A stretch of DNA of 6,922 bases from Vulcanimicrobiia bacterium (lineage in GTDB: Bacteria; Eremiobacterota; Eremiobacteria; Baltobacterales; Baltobacteraceae). A program made the translations under genes and the position numbers. The notes beneath the pieces are model-generated. The model was not told where the DNA came from. It did no database searches and was given only the letters and a program-made list of their open reading frames with translations. Positions 1-6,752 of the stretch are shown here, piece by piece; position 1 is the stretch's first letter, and the number at the start of each line of letters is the position of its first letter. Location of the stretch: assembly GCA_024281135.1 (NCBI GenBank), contig JAMXLG010000029.1:1-6922 (forward strand). The letters run 5' to 3'.

Positions 1-318
1 TCCCCGTCCGGAGCGTACGCGTTACCCGCCACGTATCGCGGTGGTGCCTTCCTTGCAACACATGGTTCGTGGCATCAAATCAACGGGCGCTACGCCGCCG
101 CACCACAAGTTGTCTTTGTGCCGATGAACGGCGATACGCCGCAAACGGCAGTGAACTGGAGCGATCCAACGAAACAGTGGAACGCTTTCGCCACGGGATT
201 CCAAGAATCCGATGGCCTCACACGCATTGGCCGGCCGACGGGACTGGCCGTCGGCTCACAAGGGAGTTTGTTCATTGCCGACGATGCCGCAGGCGCCATT
301 TATCGTATTCGCCCGTAA
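1..318 (+). CDS. PQQ-dependent sugar (sorbosone-type) dehydrogenase, C-terminal part only
   Basis: Reading frame 1 is open from the first base to TAA at 316-318 and gives the last 105 residues of a protein whose 5' part lies left of the window. It aligns along its whole length with the C-terminus of the next gene, at about 60% identity by eye. Shared blocks are YRGGAF, HGSWH, FVPM.GD, VNW.DP..QW, RIGRPTG.AVG and GSLFIADD..GAIYRIRP. These blocks belong to the glucose/sorbosone dehydrogenase beta-propeller family, whose members oxidise sugars in the periplasm with PQQ; the final block is the last propeller blade. The substrate cannot be read from this fragment. The gene is cut by the window edge, and nothing suggests it is a pseudogene. 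Its 3' end overlaps the start of the next gene, suggesting co-transcription. Family assignment is fairly sure, substrate unknown. Confidence 0.85.
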   Translation, partial: SPSGAYALPATYRGGAFLATHGSWHQINGRYAAAPQVVFVPMNGDTPQTAVNWSDPTKQWNAFATGFQESDGLTRIGRPTGLAVGSQGSLFIADDAAGAIYRIRP

Positions 319-1462
319 TCTGCTAGCCCTCTCACTCGTTCTCGCTTCGTGCGCCACATCGGCTTCAGGCGGCACAGTGCCGCACGTCGCCTCAGGATTC
401 ACGATCGAACGGATAGCCACCGTAGACGGTGCACGCGAGTTAGCGGTAGCGCCGAACGGTGATCTCTTTGTGGGAACGGAAGACAGTGACGTCGACATCG
501 TGCAACACGCCGAAGCCGCGCACCCGTCGTCACCGCAAACCTTCGTGCACTTCAATGACGAGCCGGCTGCGGGCGTCGCACTGTCGAACGACGCATTGTT
601 TGTCGGCACGCAATTCGGCGTGTACCGCATTCCGTATCAAGTCGGCGATACGCATGCGCGTTCATCACCCGAAAAACTCGCCGGCGTCCGGCCGTCCGGC
701 GTCGCGCGCGATCATCGAACGACGACCGTCGCTTGGAACGGGGCGACGCTTTATGCGAGTGTCGGCTCGTCATGTAACGGATGCAAACCGGATCTGGACG
801 CAACGCGCGCGACGATCCAACGCGTCGATATCCAGCACCATTCGATTTCGCCGATCGCGACCAATATTCGCAACGCGATCGCGCTCGCAATCGATCCGCA
901 AACGCATGCGCTGTGGGCCGGTGTCGCCGGGATCGACGATCTTCCGCCGGGTCAACCTTACGAAATTTTCGACGACGTGACCGCTCACTCGCTGCCGGTT
1001 GATTACGGCTGGCCCAGCTGCTATGACAACCGGCGCGTTCATCCCAGTTGGCCGGCGGACTGTTCGCACACACCCATACCGCGCGTGGTACTCCCCGCAT
1101 ACGACACGCCGATCGGTGCAATATTCTACCCCAACGCACAACGCGGACGGTACACATTTCCGCAGCGATATCGCGGCGGGGCATTCGTCACGCTTCACGG
1201 CTCATGGCACGGACCAGGAAACGGTCTTCCCGGTTATGTTCCACCGCGCGTCGCTTTCGTTCCAATGCACGGTGACGAGCCGGAACACCCGGTAAACTGG
1301 AACGATCCCGACACGCAATGGAGTGAATTCGTCGGCGGTTATCAGAACGGCGGTACGATCGAGCGAATCGGTCGACCAACCGGGATTGCCGTCGGTCCCG
1401 AAGGTTCACTCTTCATCGCCGACGACCTAACCGGCGCGATATACCGGATTCGACCGAAGTAA
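284..1462 (+). CDS. Lipoprotein PQQ-dependent sugar (sorbosone-type) dehydrogenase, second tandem copy
   Basis: A 392-residue predicted outer-surface or periplasmic lipoprotein, paralogous to the preceding gene. The frame is open from before 212, but I place the start at ATG 284. From there residues 1-23 form a lipoprotein signal peptide: a short N-region with one Arg, the core NLLALSLVLA, and lipobox LASC with Cys23. The body has glucose/sorbosone dehydrogenase propeller motifs: ELAVAPNGDLFVG near residues 50-62, YASVGSSCNGC with Cys164 and Cys167, a YGWPSCY segment with Cys246 followed by Cys260, HGSWH at 305-309, and the closing RIGRPTG.AVG..GSLFIADD blade. Such enzymes use PQQ and Ca2+ to oxidise sugars or aldehydes outside the cytoplasm; the exact substrate is unknown. 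The four cysteines could form two disulfides, which fits an exported protein. Length fits the family. No good ribosome binding site precedes ATG 284 (GGGAG at 262-266 is too far), so translation may be coupled to the upstream gene. Family confidence is high, start moderate. Confidence 0.85.
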   Translation: MPQAPFIVFARNLLALSLVLASCATSASGGTVPHVASGFTIERIATVDGARELAVAPNGDLFVGTEDSDVDIVQHAEAAHPSSPQTFVHFNDEPAAGVALSNDALFVGTQFGVYRIPYQVGDTHARSSPEKLAGVRPSGVARDHRTTTVAWNGATLYASVGSSCNGCKPDLDATRATIQRVDIQHHSISPIATNIRNAIALAIDPQTHALWAGVAGIDDLPPGQPYEIFDDVTAHSLPVDYGWPSCYDNRRVHPSWPADCSHTPIPRVVLPAYDTPIGAIFYPNAQRGRYTFPQRYRGGAFVTLHGSWHGPGNGLPGYVPPRVAFVPMHGDEPEHPVNWNDPDTQWSEFVGGYQNGGTIERIGRPTGIAVGPEGSLFIADDLTGAIYRIRPK

Positions 1463-1495
1463 GCGCGAACCAGCCGCTCCAATCGCCATCTCGAT

Positions 1496-1500
1496 AGGAG
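1496..1500 (+). promoter_or_regulatory. Ribosome binding site of the first S9 peptidase gene
   Basis: AGGAG lies 6 nt before ATG 1507, a canonical Shine-Dalgarno arrangement that fixes the start. The 44-nt gap between the dehydrogenase stop and this ATG holds no terminator-like hairpin, so the genes are probably read on one transcript. Confidence 0.8.
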
Positions 1501-1506
1501 CAGCGC

Positions 1507-3492
1507 ATGCGGCTTTCACGCTCTCTGGGCGCGGCTATTCTCGCGCTCGGATTCACATCCGCGGCTCTTCCCGCGGCGGCGCGCGGTCTGGACTACGAAG
1601 ACCTGCGAAAGATCGTTGCCGTGCAGGCGCCGTCGATCGCGCCGGACGGCACGCGCATCGTATACATCCGTTCGACGATCGATTGGAAGAACAATCGCCG
1701 CGACACCGAGCTCGTGCTCGTGGACGTTCATGACGGATCCTCGCGCGTGCTCACGCGCGAGCGGATGGGCGTCACCGATCCGCGTTGGTCGCCTGACGGG
1801 ACGTCGATCGCGTATCTCGCAGAGCCTGAAAAAGAAAAACCGCCGCAGCTCTACGTCCTCCCGATGAACGGCGGCGATTCGCACAAATTGACCGACGCAC
1901 CCGACGGTGTCAGCGGTTATGGCTGGCGTAACGACGGCAAAGCGCTCGTATACGTTGCTGCAAACGAGGCGCCCAATAAAAAAGAGATCGAGAAGCATCT
2001 CGACTCCGTCGTCATTACGGACAATAGTTACCTGACGCGAACAACGCCGCAGCCATCGCATCTGTGGACGATCGACGTCACCGGAGACCACAACACGCGA
2101 TTGACAGATGGGACCTGGAGCGTCATGCCGAGCTCCCAACCCGCCTGGTCTCCCGACGGAAAGAAAATTTACTACACCAGGATGCCCGACGCGATCTTTG
2201 CGCACATCGTGTCCCAGGAAGTCTATGTGCACGACATCGCCGCGAAGACTGACACGCCTGTAATAAACAACGTGAGCGCGGATCAGGCGCTCTCGCATGA
2301 CGGCTCGATGATCGCGATCGGCGTGCCGCGGCATAAGTATATATACCTGACGATGGACGTTTCCGTGCGATCGGCGAGCGACGGTCATGAACTTTTCAGT
2401 GCTTCATCGATCGATCGCAACGCTCACGAGTATCAGTGGATGCCGCACGATGCAGGGCTTCTCTACGAAGCATCCGACGGCGTGCGCAACGCCGCGTGGA
2501 TCGTGAGCCGCGATGGTAAAGCAAAGCGTATCGAACTCGGCAACGTCGACATGACGCAAGCATCCGTCGCCAACAACGGCGCAATTGCGTTCGTCGGGAT
2601 GCGCCCCGATCATTATGCCGAGCTGTATTATCTTGCGCCCAACGCCTCGGCGCCGAAAGCCATGACCGATGAGAACAAGTGGGTGGAGTCGTTCGATCTC
2701 GGCAAGCCGGAGGTGTTCACGTGGAAGACCGACTTGGGCGTCAATGCGGTCGGCGTGCTCACGTATCCCGTTGGCTATGTAGCCGGCAAGAAATATCCGC
2801 TCGTTCTCGACATACACGGCGGCCCGGTTTCAACGTCAACGTGGAATATGAGCGGGTTCGAGGGCGGTTCGCTCGATCAAGTACTCGCGGCTCGCGGTTT
2901 CTTCGTGTTTCGTCCCAATTATCGCGGCAGTGATAATATGGGCGATGCGTTTCTGCAAGCCATCGTTGGTGATATGGCGAGCGGACCCGGACGCGACAAT
3001 CTCGCGGCAGTCGATGCGCTGCGAAAGACCGGCATGATCGACGTTTCGCGCATCTTCGTCTCCGGCTGGTCAGGCGGTGGATTGCAAACCTCGTGGCTGA
3101 TCGGGCACGCATCTTTTTGGCGCGCGGCCGTCAGCGGGGCCGCGGTCAACGATCAATACGCGCAAGCGCTGCTCTCGGACATTAACGAGCCTTTCAACGA
3201 GGCGTTCTTCAACGTGCTGCCCTTCAGCAAAGAAGGGCGCGCAGCGTACGACTCCGAGTCGCCGATCACCTACGTCGGCCAGGTGAAGACACCACTCTTG
3301 ATACTCTCCGACACACGCGATCAGCGAGTACCGGTTCCGCAAGCATTTGAATTGTATCAAGCGCTTAAGCAACGTAACGTCCCGGTGCGCTTCACGGCGT
3401 TTCCGCGACCCGGACATTTCCCCACAGACCCGGTTGGACAAGAGCAAGTTTTACGCGCATGGACGGGGTGGATCGAACAATGGAACAAGTAA
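1507..3492 (+). CDS. Exported S9-family serine peptidase (prolyl oligopeptidase-like), first copy
   Basis: A 661-residue S9 peptidase, of the acylaminoacyl-peptidase / dipeptidyl-peptidase type, predicted to cleave short peptides outside the cytoplasm. Residues 1-25 look like a Sec signal peptide with cleavage after PAAA. An N-terminal beta-propeller of about 390 residues carries WD40-like (PD40) repeats, for example RWSPDG at 93-98 and AWSPDG at 213-218. The C-terminal alpha/beta-hydrolase domain starts near residue 420: HGGP oxyanion motif at 437-440, PNYRGSDN around 470-477, nucleophile Ser522 in SGWSGGG, Asp605 in DTRDQRVP, and His637 in RPGHFP. The triad is complete, so the enzyme should be active, and the length is normal for the family. 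Unusual is GWSGGG where S9C enzymes generally have G-x-S-Y-G-G. It is followed by a paralogue of nearly equal length that begins inside its last codons. Substrate specificity (N-acyl, Pro or Ala release) cannot be told from sequence. Confidence 0.95.
   Translation: MRLSRSLGAAILALGFTSAALPAAARGLDYEDLRKIVAVQAPSIAPDGTRIVYIRSTIDWKNNRRDTELVLVDVHDGSSRVLTRERMGVTDPRWSPDGTSIAYLAEPEKEKPPQLYVLPMNGGDSHKLTDAPDGVSGYGWRNDGKALVYVAANEAPNKKEIEKHLDSVVITDNSYLTRTTPQPSHLWTIDVTGDHNTRLTDGTWSVMPSSQPAWSPDGKKIYYTRMPDAIFAHIVSQEVYVHDIAAKTDTPVINNVSADQALSHDGSMIAIGVPRHKYIYLTMDVSVRSASDGHELFSASSIDRNAHEYQWMPHDAGLLYEASDGVRNAAWIVSRDGKAKRIELGNVDMTQASVANNGAIAFVGMRPDHYAELYYLAPNASAPKAMTDENKWVESFDLGKPEVFTWKTDLGVNAVGVLTYPVGYVAGKKYPLVLDIHGGPVSTSTWNMSGFEGGSLDQVLAARGFFVFRPNYRGSDNMGDAFLQAIVGDMASGPGRDNLAAVDALRKTGMIDVSRIFVSGWSGGGLQTSWLIGHASFWRAAVSGAAVNDQYAQALLSDINEPFNEAFFNVLPFSKEGRAAYDSESPITYVGQVKTPLLILSDTRDQRVPVPQAFELYQALKQRNVPVRFTAFPRPGHFPTDPVGQEQVLRAWTGWIEQWNK
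3465..3471 (+). promoter_or_regulatory. Ribosome binding site of the second S9 peptidase gene, inside the first
   Basis: GGGGTGG ends 8 nt before ATG 3480, within the last codons of the upstream gene. It favours ATG 3480 over the earlier in-frame ATG at 3459, which has no comparable site before it. The 13-nt overlap of coding regions suggests translational coupling. Confidence 0.55.
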
Positions 3493-5462
3493 TCCGCGCA
3501 CTGGGTGCGACGCTCGCGGTCGCGCTGCTCCTAACGCAACACGCCGGCGCATCGGCGAAGCCGGCACTGAAACTGGCCGATATGCGTTCGCAAATCTCGC
3601 TTTCCGCCGCGCAGATCTCGCCTGACGGAAAATCGGTCGCCGTCGTGGTGAGTCATGGCGATTATGAAAAGGACCGCAATGTCGGCGATCTGACCATCGT
3701 CGACGTCAAAACGCGAACGACACGTGTGCTCGTCTCGGGCGCACGCGCCGCACAAGTCGAGTGGTCGCCGGACGGATCGCGCATCGGATACATCGCCACG
3801 CCGCAAGGCGGCGATGAAAAATCGCCGCAGCCTCCGCAGCTTTTCGTCCTACCGATGGCGGGTGGAGCACCCGTTCAACTGACGCACGAAAAGAACGGCG
3901 TCGAACGATTCGATTGGCGACCCGATGCTAAGGCGCTTGCATACGTCTCGACGCCGGAACCAAAAGACGCAAAGGCGATCGAACATCACGAGGACGCATT
4001 TGACGAAACCGGCGAGTCGTGGACAGAGCAAAAGGCATTCGATTCGCACGTCCTTTCCGAGGTCGACGCGACCGGCGGTAAGCCTCGATCATCTCTCGGG
4101 AAAATCGACACGATCTCGGGAGGCATCGCCTATAGTGCGGACGGACGTGCGATTTACGCAACCGTCATGCAGCCAGGAACCGATCCTTCGCAAGAACGAG
4201 ACCGGATCGTTCGAATCGATCGAGCCGACGGCAGCGTCACGCCCGTTGCGAGTGCGACGATCGCGAGCGAGCCGCTTCGCTCTCCCGATGGAGAGTACGT
4301 AGCGCATCTCGCATCGTATCCCCGGTTCGACCCGGTGAACGAAGCCGTGGTCCGCAACGGATCAGGCATGCGTGTTCTGTGGAGTTCGGAGCAGCTCGAT
4401 CGGAACGTGCAAAGCGTTGCGTTCTTTCCCGACGACTCTCTCGCTGTGGTTGCGAACGACGGCACGACGACGCGTCTCTTCCATGTGACCGCGCACGGAT
4501 CGACACACTTGACGAACGACGATCTCATCGTTCACGGCGAACCGAGTATCGCGCGCAACGGCAGCGTCGCCTTCGTGGCAGCAACGACAAATCATCCATC
4601 CGAACTCTATCTTCTTCCGGCAAAATCGACGCGTCCCGTTCGCCTTACGAACCTCAATGGATGGGTGAATCGCTATGCGCTCGGAAAACATGAAACGATT
4701 ACCTGGCATTCGCACGGCTTGAATGTCGCCGGCGTTCTCGTTTATCCGCCGGAATACGACACGCTCCGTTCCGGAGGCAAAAAACTGCCGCTCGTGCTGT
4801 ACATCCACGGCGGTCCGACGGGCGCATCGACCACATCGTTTGGAATGCCCGATGTCCTCGCAGCTCACGGATGGATCGTCTTCTCGCCGAACTACGCGGG
4901 CAGCGACAACGAAGGCGTCGCATTCGCCGATTCCATCGTTCCACACGTTACCAGCGTCGCCGGTCCGACGATCGAAGACGGCGTCACCGCGGTGTTGAAA
5001 CACACAAGTGCGGATCCGGCCCGCATCGGCGTCTCCGGCTGGTCAGCAGGCGGCATGATGACGTCGTGGCTGATAACGCACGACACGCGCTGGAAAGCCG
5101 CGGTAGACGGCGCCGCCGTCGACGATTTCCTCGCGCTCGGGTACATGAGCGACTCGAAGGGTTATCTGCAGACGCTGCTCGGGCCGAATCCGTGGTCCGA
5201 TGCATCGCGCATGAACATCTATCGCGACGAATCACCGACGACGTACGCGGACCGCGTAAAAACGCCGACGCTGATTCTTACCGACGCGAGCGATTTTCGC
5301 GTCCCGACACCGCTCTCATACGAGTTCTACCACGCCATTCGCGCAACGGGAACGCCTGTCAAACTTGTTGTCTGGCCGGTCGTCGGACATTTCCCGACCG
5401 ACCCCGTTCGCTCCGAGGATGTTTTTCGTCAATGGGAATCATGGCTTGTGGATCGCCTGTAA
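3480..5462 (+). CDS. Exported S9-family serine peptidase (prolyl oligopeptidase-like), second copy
   Basis: A 660-residue paralogue of the preceding peptidase, also predicted to be exported. From ATG 3480 the first 26 residues form a signal peptide (Arg6, hydrophobic ALGATLAVALLL, cleavage after ASA). The propeller part has PD40-type repeats such as ISPDG at 46-50 and WSPDG at 95-99. The hydrolase domain has HGGP at 443-446, Ser522 in SGWSAGG, Asp605 in DASDFRVP and His637 in VVGHFPTDP, a complete triad. With this start the triad has the same residue numbers (522, 605, 637) as the upstream copy, which supports the start; ATG 3459 would add seven residues. Two deviations stand out: Ala follows the nucleophile where the family generally has Tyr, and NYAGS at 471-475 replaces the usual N-Y/x-R-G-S, losing an Arg that the first copy keeps. 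The propellers differ more than the catalytic domains, so the pair may have diverged in substrate choice. The gene ends the operon just before a terminator. Confidence 0.95.
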   Translation: MEQVIRALGATLAVALLLTQHAGASAKPALKLADMRSQISLSAAQISPDGKSVAVVVSHGDYEKDRNVGDLTIVDVKTRTTRVLVSGARAAQVEWSPDGSRIGYIATPQGGDEKSPQPPQLFVLPMAGGAPVQLTHEKNGVERFDWRPDAKALAYVSTPEPKDAKAIEHHEDAFDETGESWTEQKAFDSHVLSEVDATGGKPRSSLGKIDTISGGIAYSADGRAIYATVMQPGTDPSQERDRIVRIDRADGSVTPVASATIASEPLRSPDGEYVAHLASYPRFDPVNEAVVRNGSGMRVLWSSEQLDRNVQSVAFFPDDSLAVVANDGTTTRLFHVTAHGSTHLTNDDLIVHGEPSIARNGSVAFVAATTNHPSELYLLPAKSTRPVRLTNLNGWVNRYALGKHETITWHSHGLNVAGVLVYPPEYDTLRSGGKKLPLVLYIHGGPTGASTTSFGMPDVLAAHGWIVFSPNYAGSDNEGVAFADSIVPHVTSVAGPTIEDGVTAVLKHTSADPARIGVSGWSAGGMMTSWLITHDTRWKAAVDGAAVDDFLALGYMSDSKGYLQTLLGPNPWSDASRMNIYRDESPTTYADRVKTPTLILTDASDFRVPTPLSYEFYHAIRATGTPVKLVVWPVVGHFPTDPVRSEDVFRQWESWLVDRL

Positions 5463-5485
5463 CGAGCGCGTACCCAACGCGAAAC

Positions 5486-5527
5486 GCGAAAGCCCGCTGC
5501 ATTACTGCAGAGGGCTTTTGCTGTTTT
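5486..5527 (+). terminator. Rho-independent terminator of the dehydrogenase/peptidase operon
   Basis: A hairpin pairs AAAGCCC at 5489-5495 with GGGCTTT at 5512-5518 and continues inward through TGCA/TGCA around the loop TTAC at 5502-5505, with a single G-A mismatch. TTTT follows directly, then GC, TG and a second T-run. It lies 26 nt after the second peptidase stop. Because the stem is near-symmetric it may also help stop the convergent minus-strand lipoprotein gene ending at 5552, although the T-tract on that side is poorer. Confidence 0.85.
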
Positions 5528-5551
5528 TCGATGCGGTGATTTGCAGCAATC

Positions 5552-6628
5552 TTAGCGCGGCTTGAGCGCGTCGGCGTCACGATCGCTGACAAACAGCAAT
5601 CCGCTCGGCTTTTGGAACCCCGTCAACTGGTCGGTAAGCGCGCCGGTGTTAGGGTTCATAATAGCGACGAAATTGTTCGCCTCGGTGTAGATCGCGCCCG
5701 GTTTGATGGCTCCGCGGACGATGTAGGTGACGTCGGCGTTCTCATCGACCACATAGAACGTCCCATCCGACTCGAGCGCAAACTGGGTGTCATCGAGTTG
5801 CGCCGTCGAGAGGAGCCGGCCCACGGTTTGTCCGCCCAGTCCGGCATTGTAAATGCGTACGAATTCTTGATCTGCTTGCGAGATCAGAATGACGTCGGTT
5901 CCGTTCGCAACCGTCATTGAATCCGGATCCGTCAAATTCAGCGTTACCCTTTTGCCGGTACGCAGGTCGAAGGCGGATGCATTCCCCATCAGGACCGGCT
6001 TTACCACGGCAACGCCGCCATCGAGAACGACACTCACAAGCGCCGGGTGCGTGTTTATGCCTGACGAATTCAGCGTTGGATTCGACGCTGCGATAAATGC
6101 TTTTCCGTTTGCGAAGGCGAGATCGTCGTAGCCGCCCCCGTGTGTCGCAGAGGAGAACGAGTAATGTTTCACGGCCCAGCTCGTCAGATCGATCGTAAAG
6201 AGCGACGAGTTCGCATCCTCGTTGACCGTCGCCCACATCTTCCCGTCATACGGATTGAAACGCATTCCGTCGATGCGCCCGGGAAGGTTTAGCCTGTGGT
6301 GTATAACGCCGCCGGCAGCGTACTGTACGATCGTGCTGTCTCCACCGCCGCCGGTCGACGCCGTTCCGTTTTGATATGCAACAAACGTCCATCCGCCGGC
6401 CGAAACAATCGCATCCGGATTTTTGAGCGTCGACGTTCCGCGTGCAAATACCGAGACAGTGTATCCCGGACCGCTTGGGATGGTCGCCGGTAAGGCCTGC
6501 GTTTGCGCATCGAGTGATTGCGGCGCGATTCCGGCATCAGCCGGCGGTGTCGTTTGATTTGCGCCTCCCGAACACGCAGATACGGCGATGAGCGCGACGA
6601 CGCTTACCCAAGTTGCTCTTCCAAACAC
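5552..6628 (-). CDS. Exported lipoprotein of unknown function, probable beta-propeller
   Basis: A 358-residue protein not recognised as a named family. I place the start at GTG 6628: AGGAG lies 7 nt before it. A TTG at 6643 extends the frame by five codons but has no such site and would put the AGGAG inside the gene. From GTG the N-terminus is a compact lipoprotein signal (Arg4, core WVSVVALIAV, lipobox VSAC with Cys19), followed by a flexible Gly/Thr/Pro/Ala/Gln-rich spacer. The rest consists of repeated beta-strand-like units resembling NHL or YncE-type propeller blades, for example GMRFNPYDGKMWATVNED, DSMTVANGTDVILISQ and QFALESDGTFYVVDEN, ending with KPSGLLFVSDRD. No catalytic motif or metal or PQQ signature is evident. 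It could be a binding or scaffold lipoprotein, or a distant relative of the sugar-dehydrogenase propellers. It is transcribed away from the rRNA operon, separated from it by that operon's terminator, and converges on the peptidase operon. That it is a real lipoprotein gene is nearly sure; its fold is inferred and its role unknown. Confidence 0.8.
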   Translation of the reverse strand: MFGRATWVSVVALIAVSACSGGANQTTPPADAGIAPQSLDAQTQALPATIPSGPGYTVSVFARGTSTLKNPDAIVSAGGWTFVAYQNGTASTGGGGDSTIVQYAAGGVIHHRLNLPGRIDGMRFNPYDGKMWATVNEDANSSLFTIDLTSWAVKHYSFSSATHGGGYDDLAFANGKAFIAASNPTLNSSGINTHPALVSVVLDGGVAVVKPVLMGNASAFDLRTGKRVTLNLTDPDSMTVANGTDVILISQADQEFVRIYNAGLGGQTVGRLLSTAQLDDTQFALESDGTFYVVDENADVTYIVRGAIKPGAIYTEANNFVAIMNPNTGALTDQLTGFQKPSGLLFVSDRDADALKPR

Positions 6629-6635
6629 AACGAAG

Positions 6636-6640
6636 CTCCT
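6636..6640 (-). promoter_or_regulatory. Ribosome binding site of the unknown lipoprotein gene
   Basis: AGGAG on the minus strand (CTCCT on the plus strand) is 7 nt upstream of GTG 6628. It decides the start between this GTG and the in-frame TTG at 6643. Confidence 0.7.
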
Positions 6641-6689
6641 CAATAAGTGAGAGTGGCAAGGATGCCGTTATCACTGTATTGGAGCGCGG

Positions 6690-6718
6690 ATTAAGCGCCG
6701 GTAAAATACGAATGGGAA
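6690..6718 (-). promoter_or_regulatory. Candidate sigma70-like promoter of the unknown lipoprotein gene
   Basis: On the minus strand TTCCCA (6718-6713) and CTTAAT (6695-6690) are separated by exactly 17 nt, each matching four of six consensus positions. Transcription would start near 6683, giving a leader of about 55 nt. The match is weak and other placements are possible. A promoter is expected somewhere here because the rRNA terminator lies just upstream. Confidence 0.3.
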
Positions 6719-6752
6719 TTGCGGTGTAGACTAGCGAGCGCACAACGTTTGC

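Noticed and set aside
212..318. A frameshift splitting one two-domain dehydrogenase into two reading frames
   Set aside because: The upstream frame ends in a natural C-terminus identical in form to that of the downstream copy, and the downstream frame has its own lipoprotein signal, so two separate genes fit better.
552..1184. Long open frame on the minus strand (210 codons)
   Set aside because: It lies wholly opposite the sugar dehydrogenase gene, has Arg/Ser-rich composition typical of antisense reading of GC-rich coding DNA, and shows no domain motif or ribosome binding site.
1516..2388. Long open frame on the minus strand (290 codons)
   Set aside because: It is antisense to the propeller part of the first S9 peptidase, whose coding frame is certain. 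Its Arg/Val/His-rich sequence resembles no family.
4362..5003. Open frame on the minus strand (213 codons)
   Set aside because: It is a shadow of the second S9 peptidase with no recognisable motif.
5471..5491. Short direct repeat ACGCGAA twice next to the operon terminator
   Set aside because: Two 7-bp units are too little to call a repeat array, and no further copies follow.
4871..5539. Plus-strand open frame running past the peptidase stop into the terminator
   Set aside because: Its first part is a very Arg-rich out-of-frame reading of the peptidase, and its end crosses the terminator hairpin, so it is not a plausible gene.
5612..5920. Plus-strand open frame opposite the unknown lipoprotein gene
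   Set aside because: The minus-strand frame has a signal peptide, lipobox and ribosome binding site. The plus-strand frame has none of these and sits entirely inside it.
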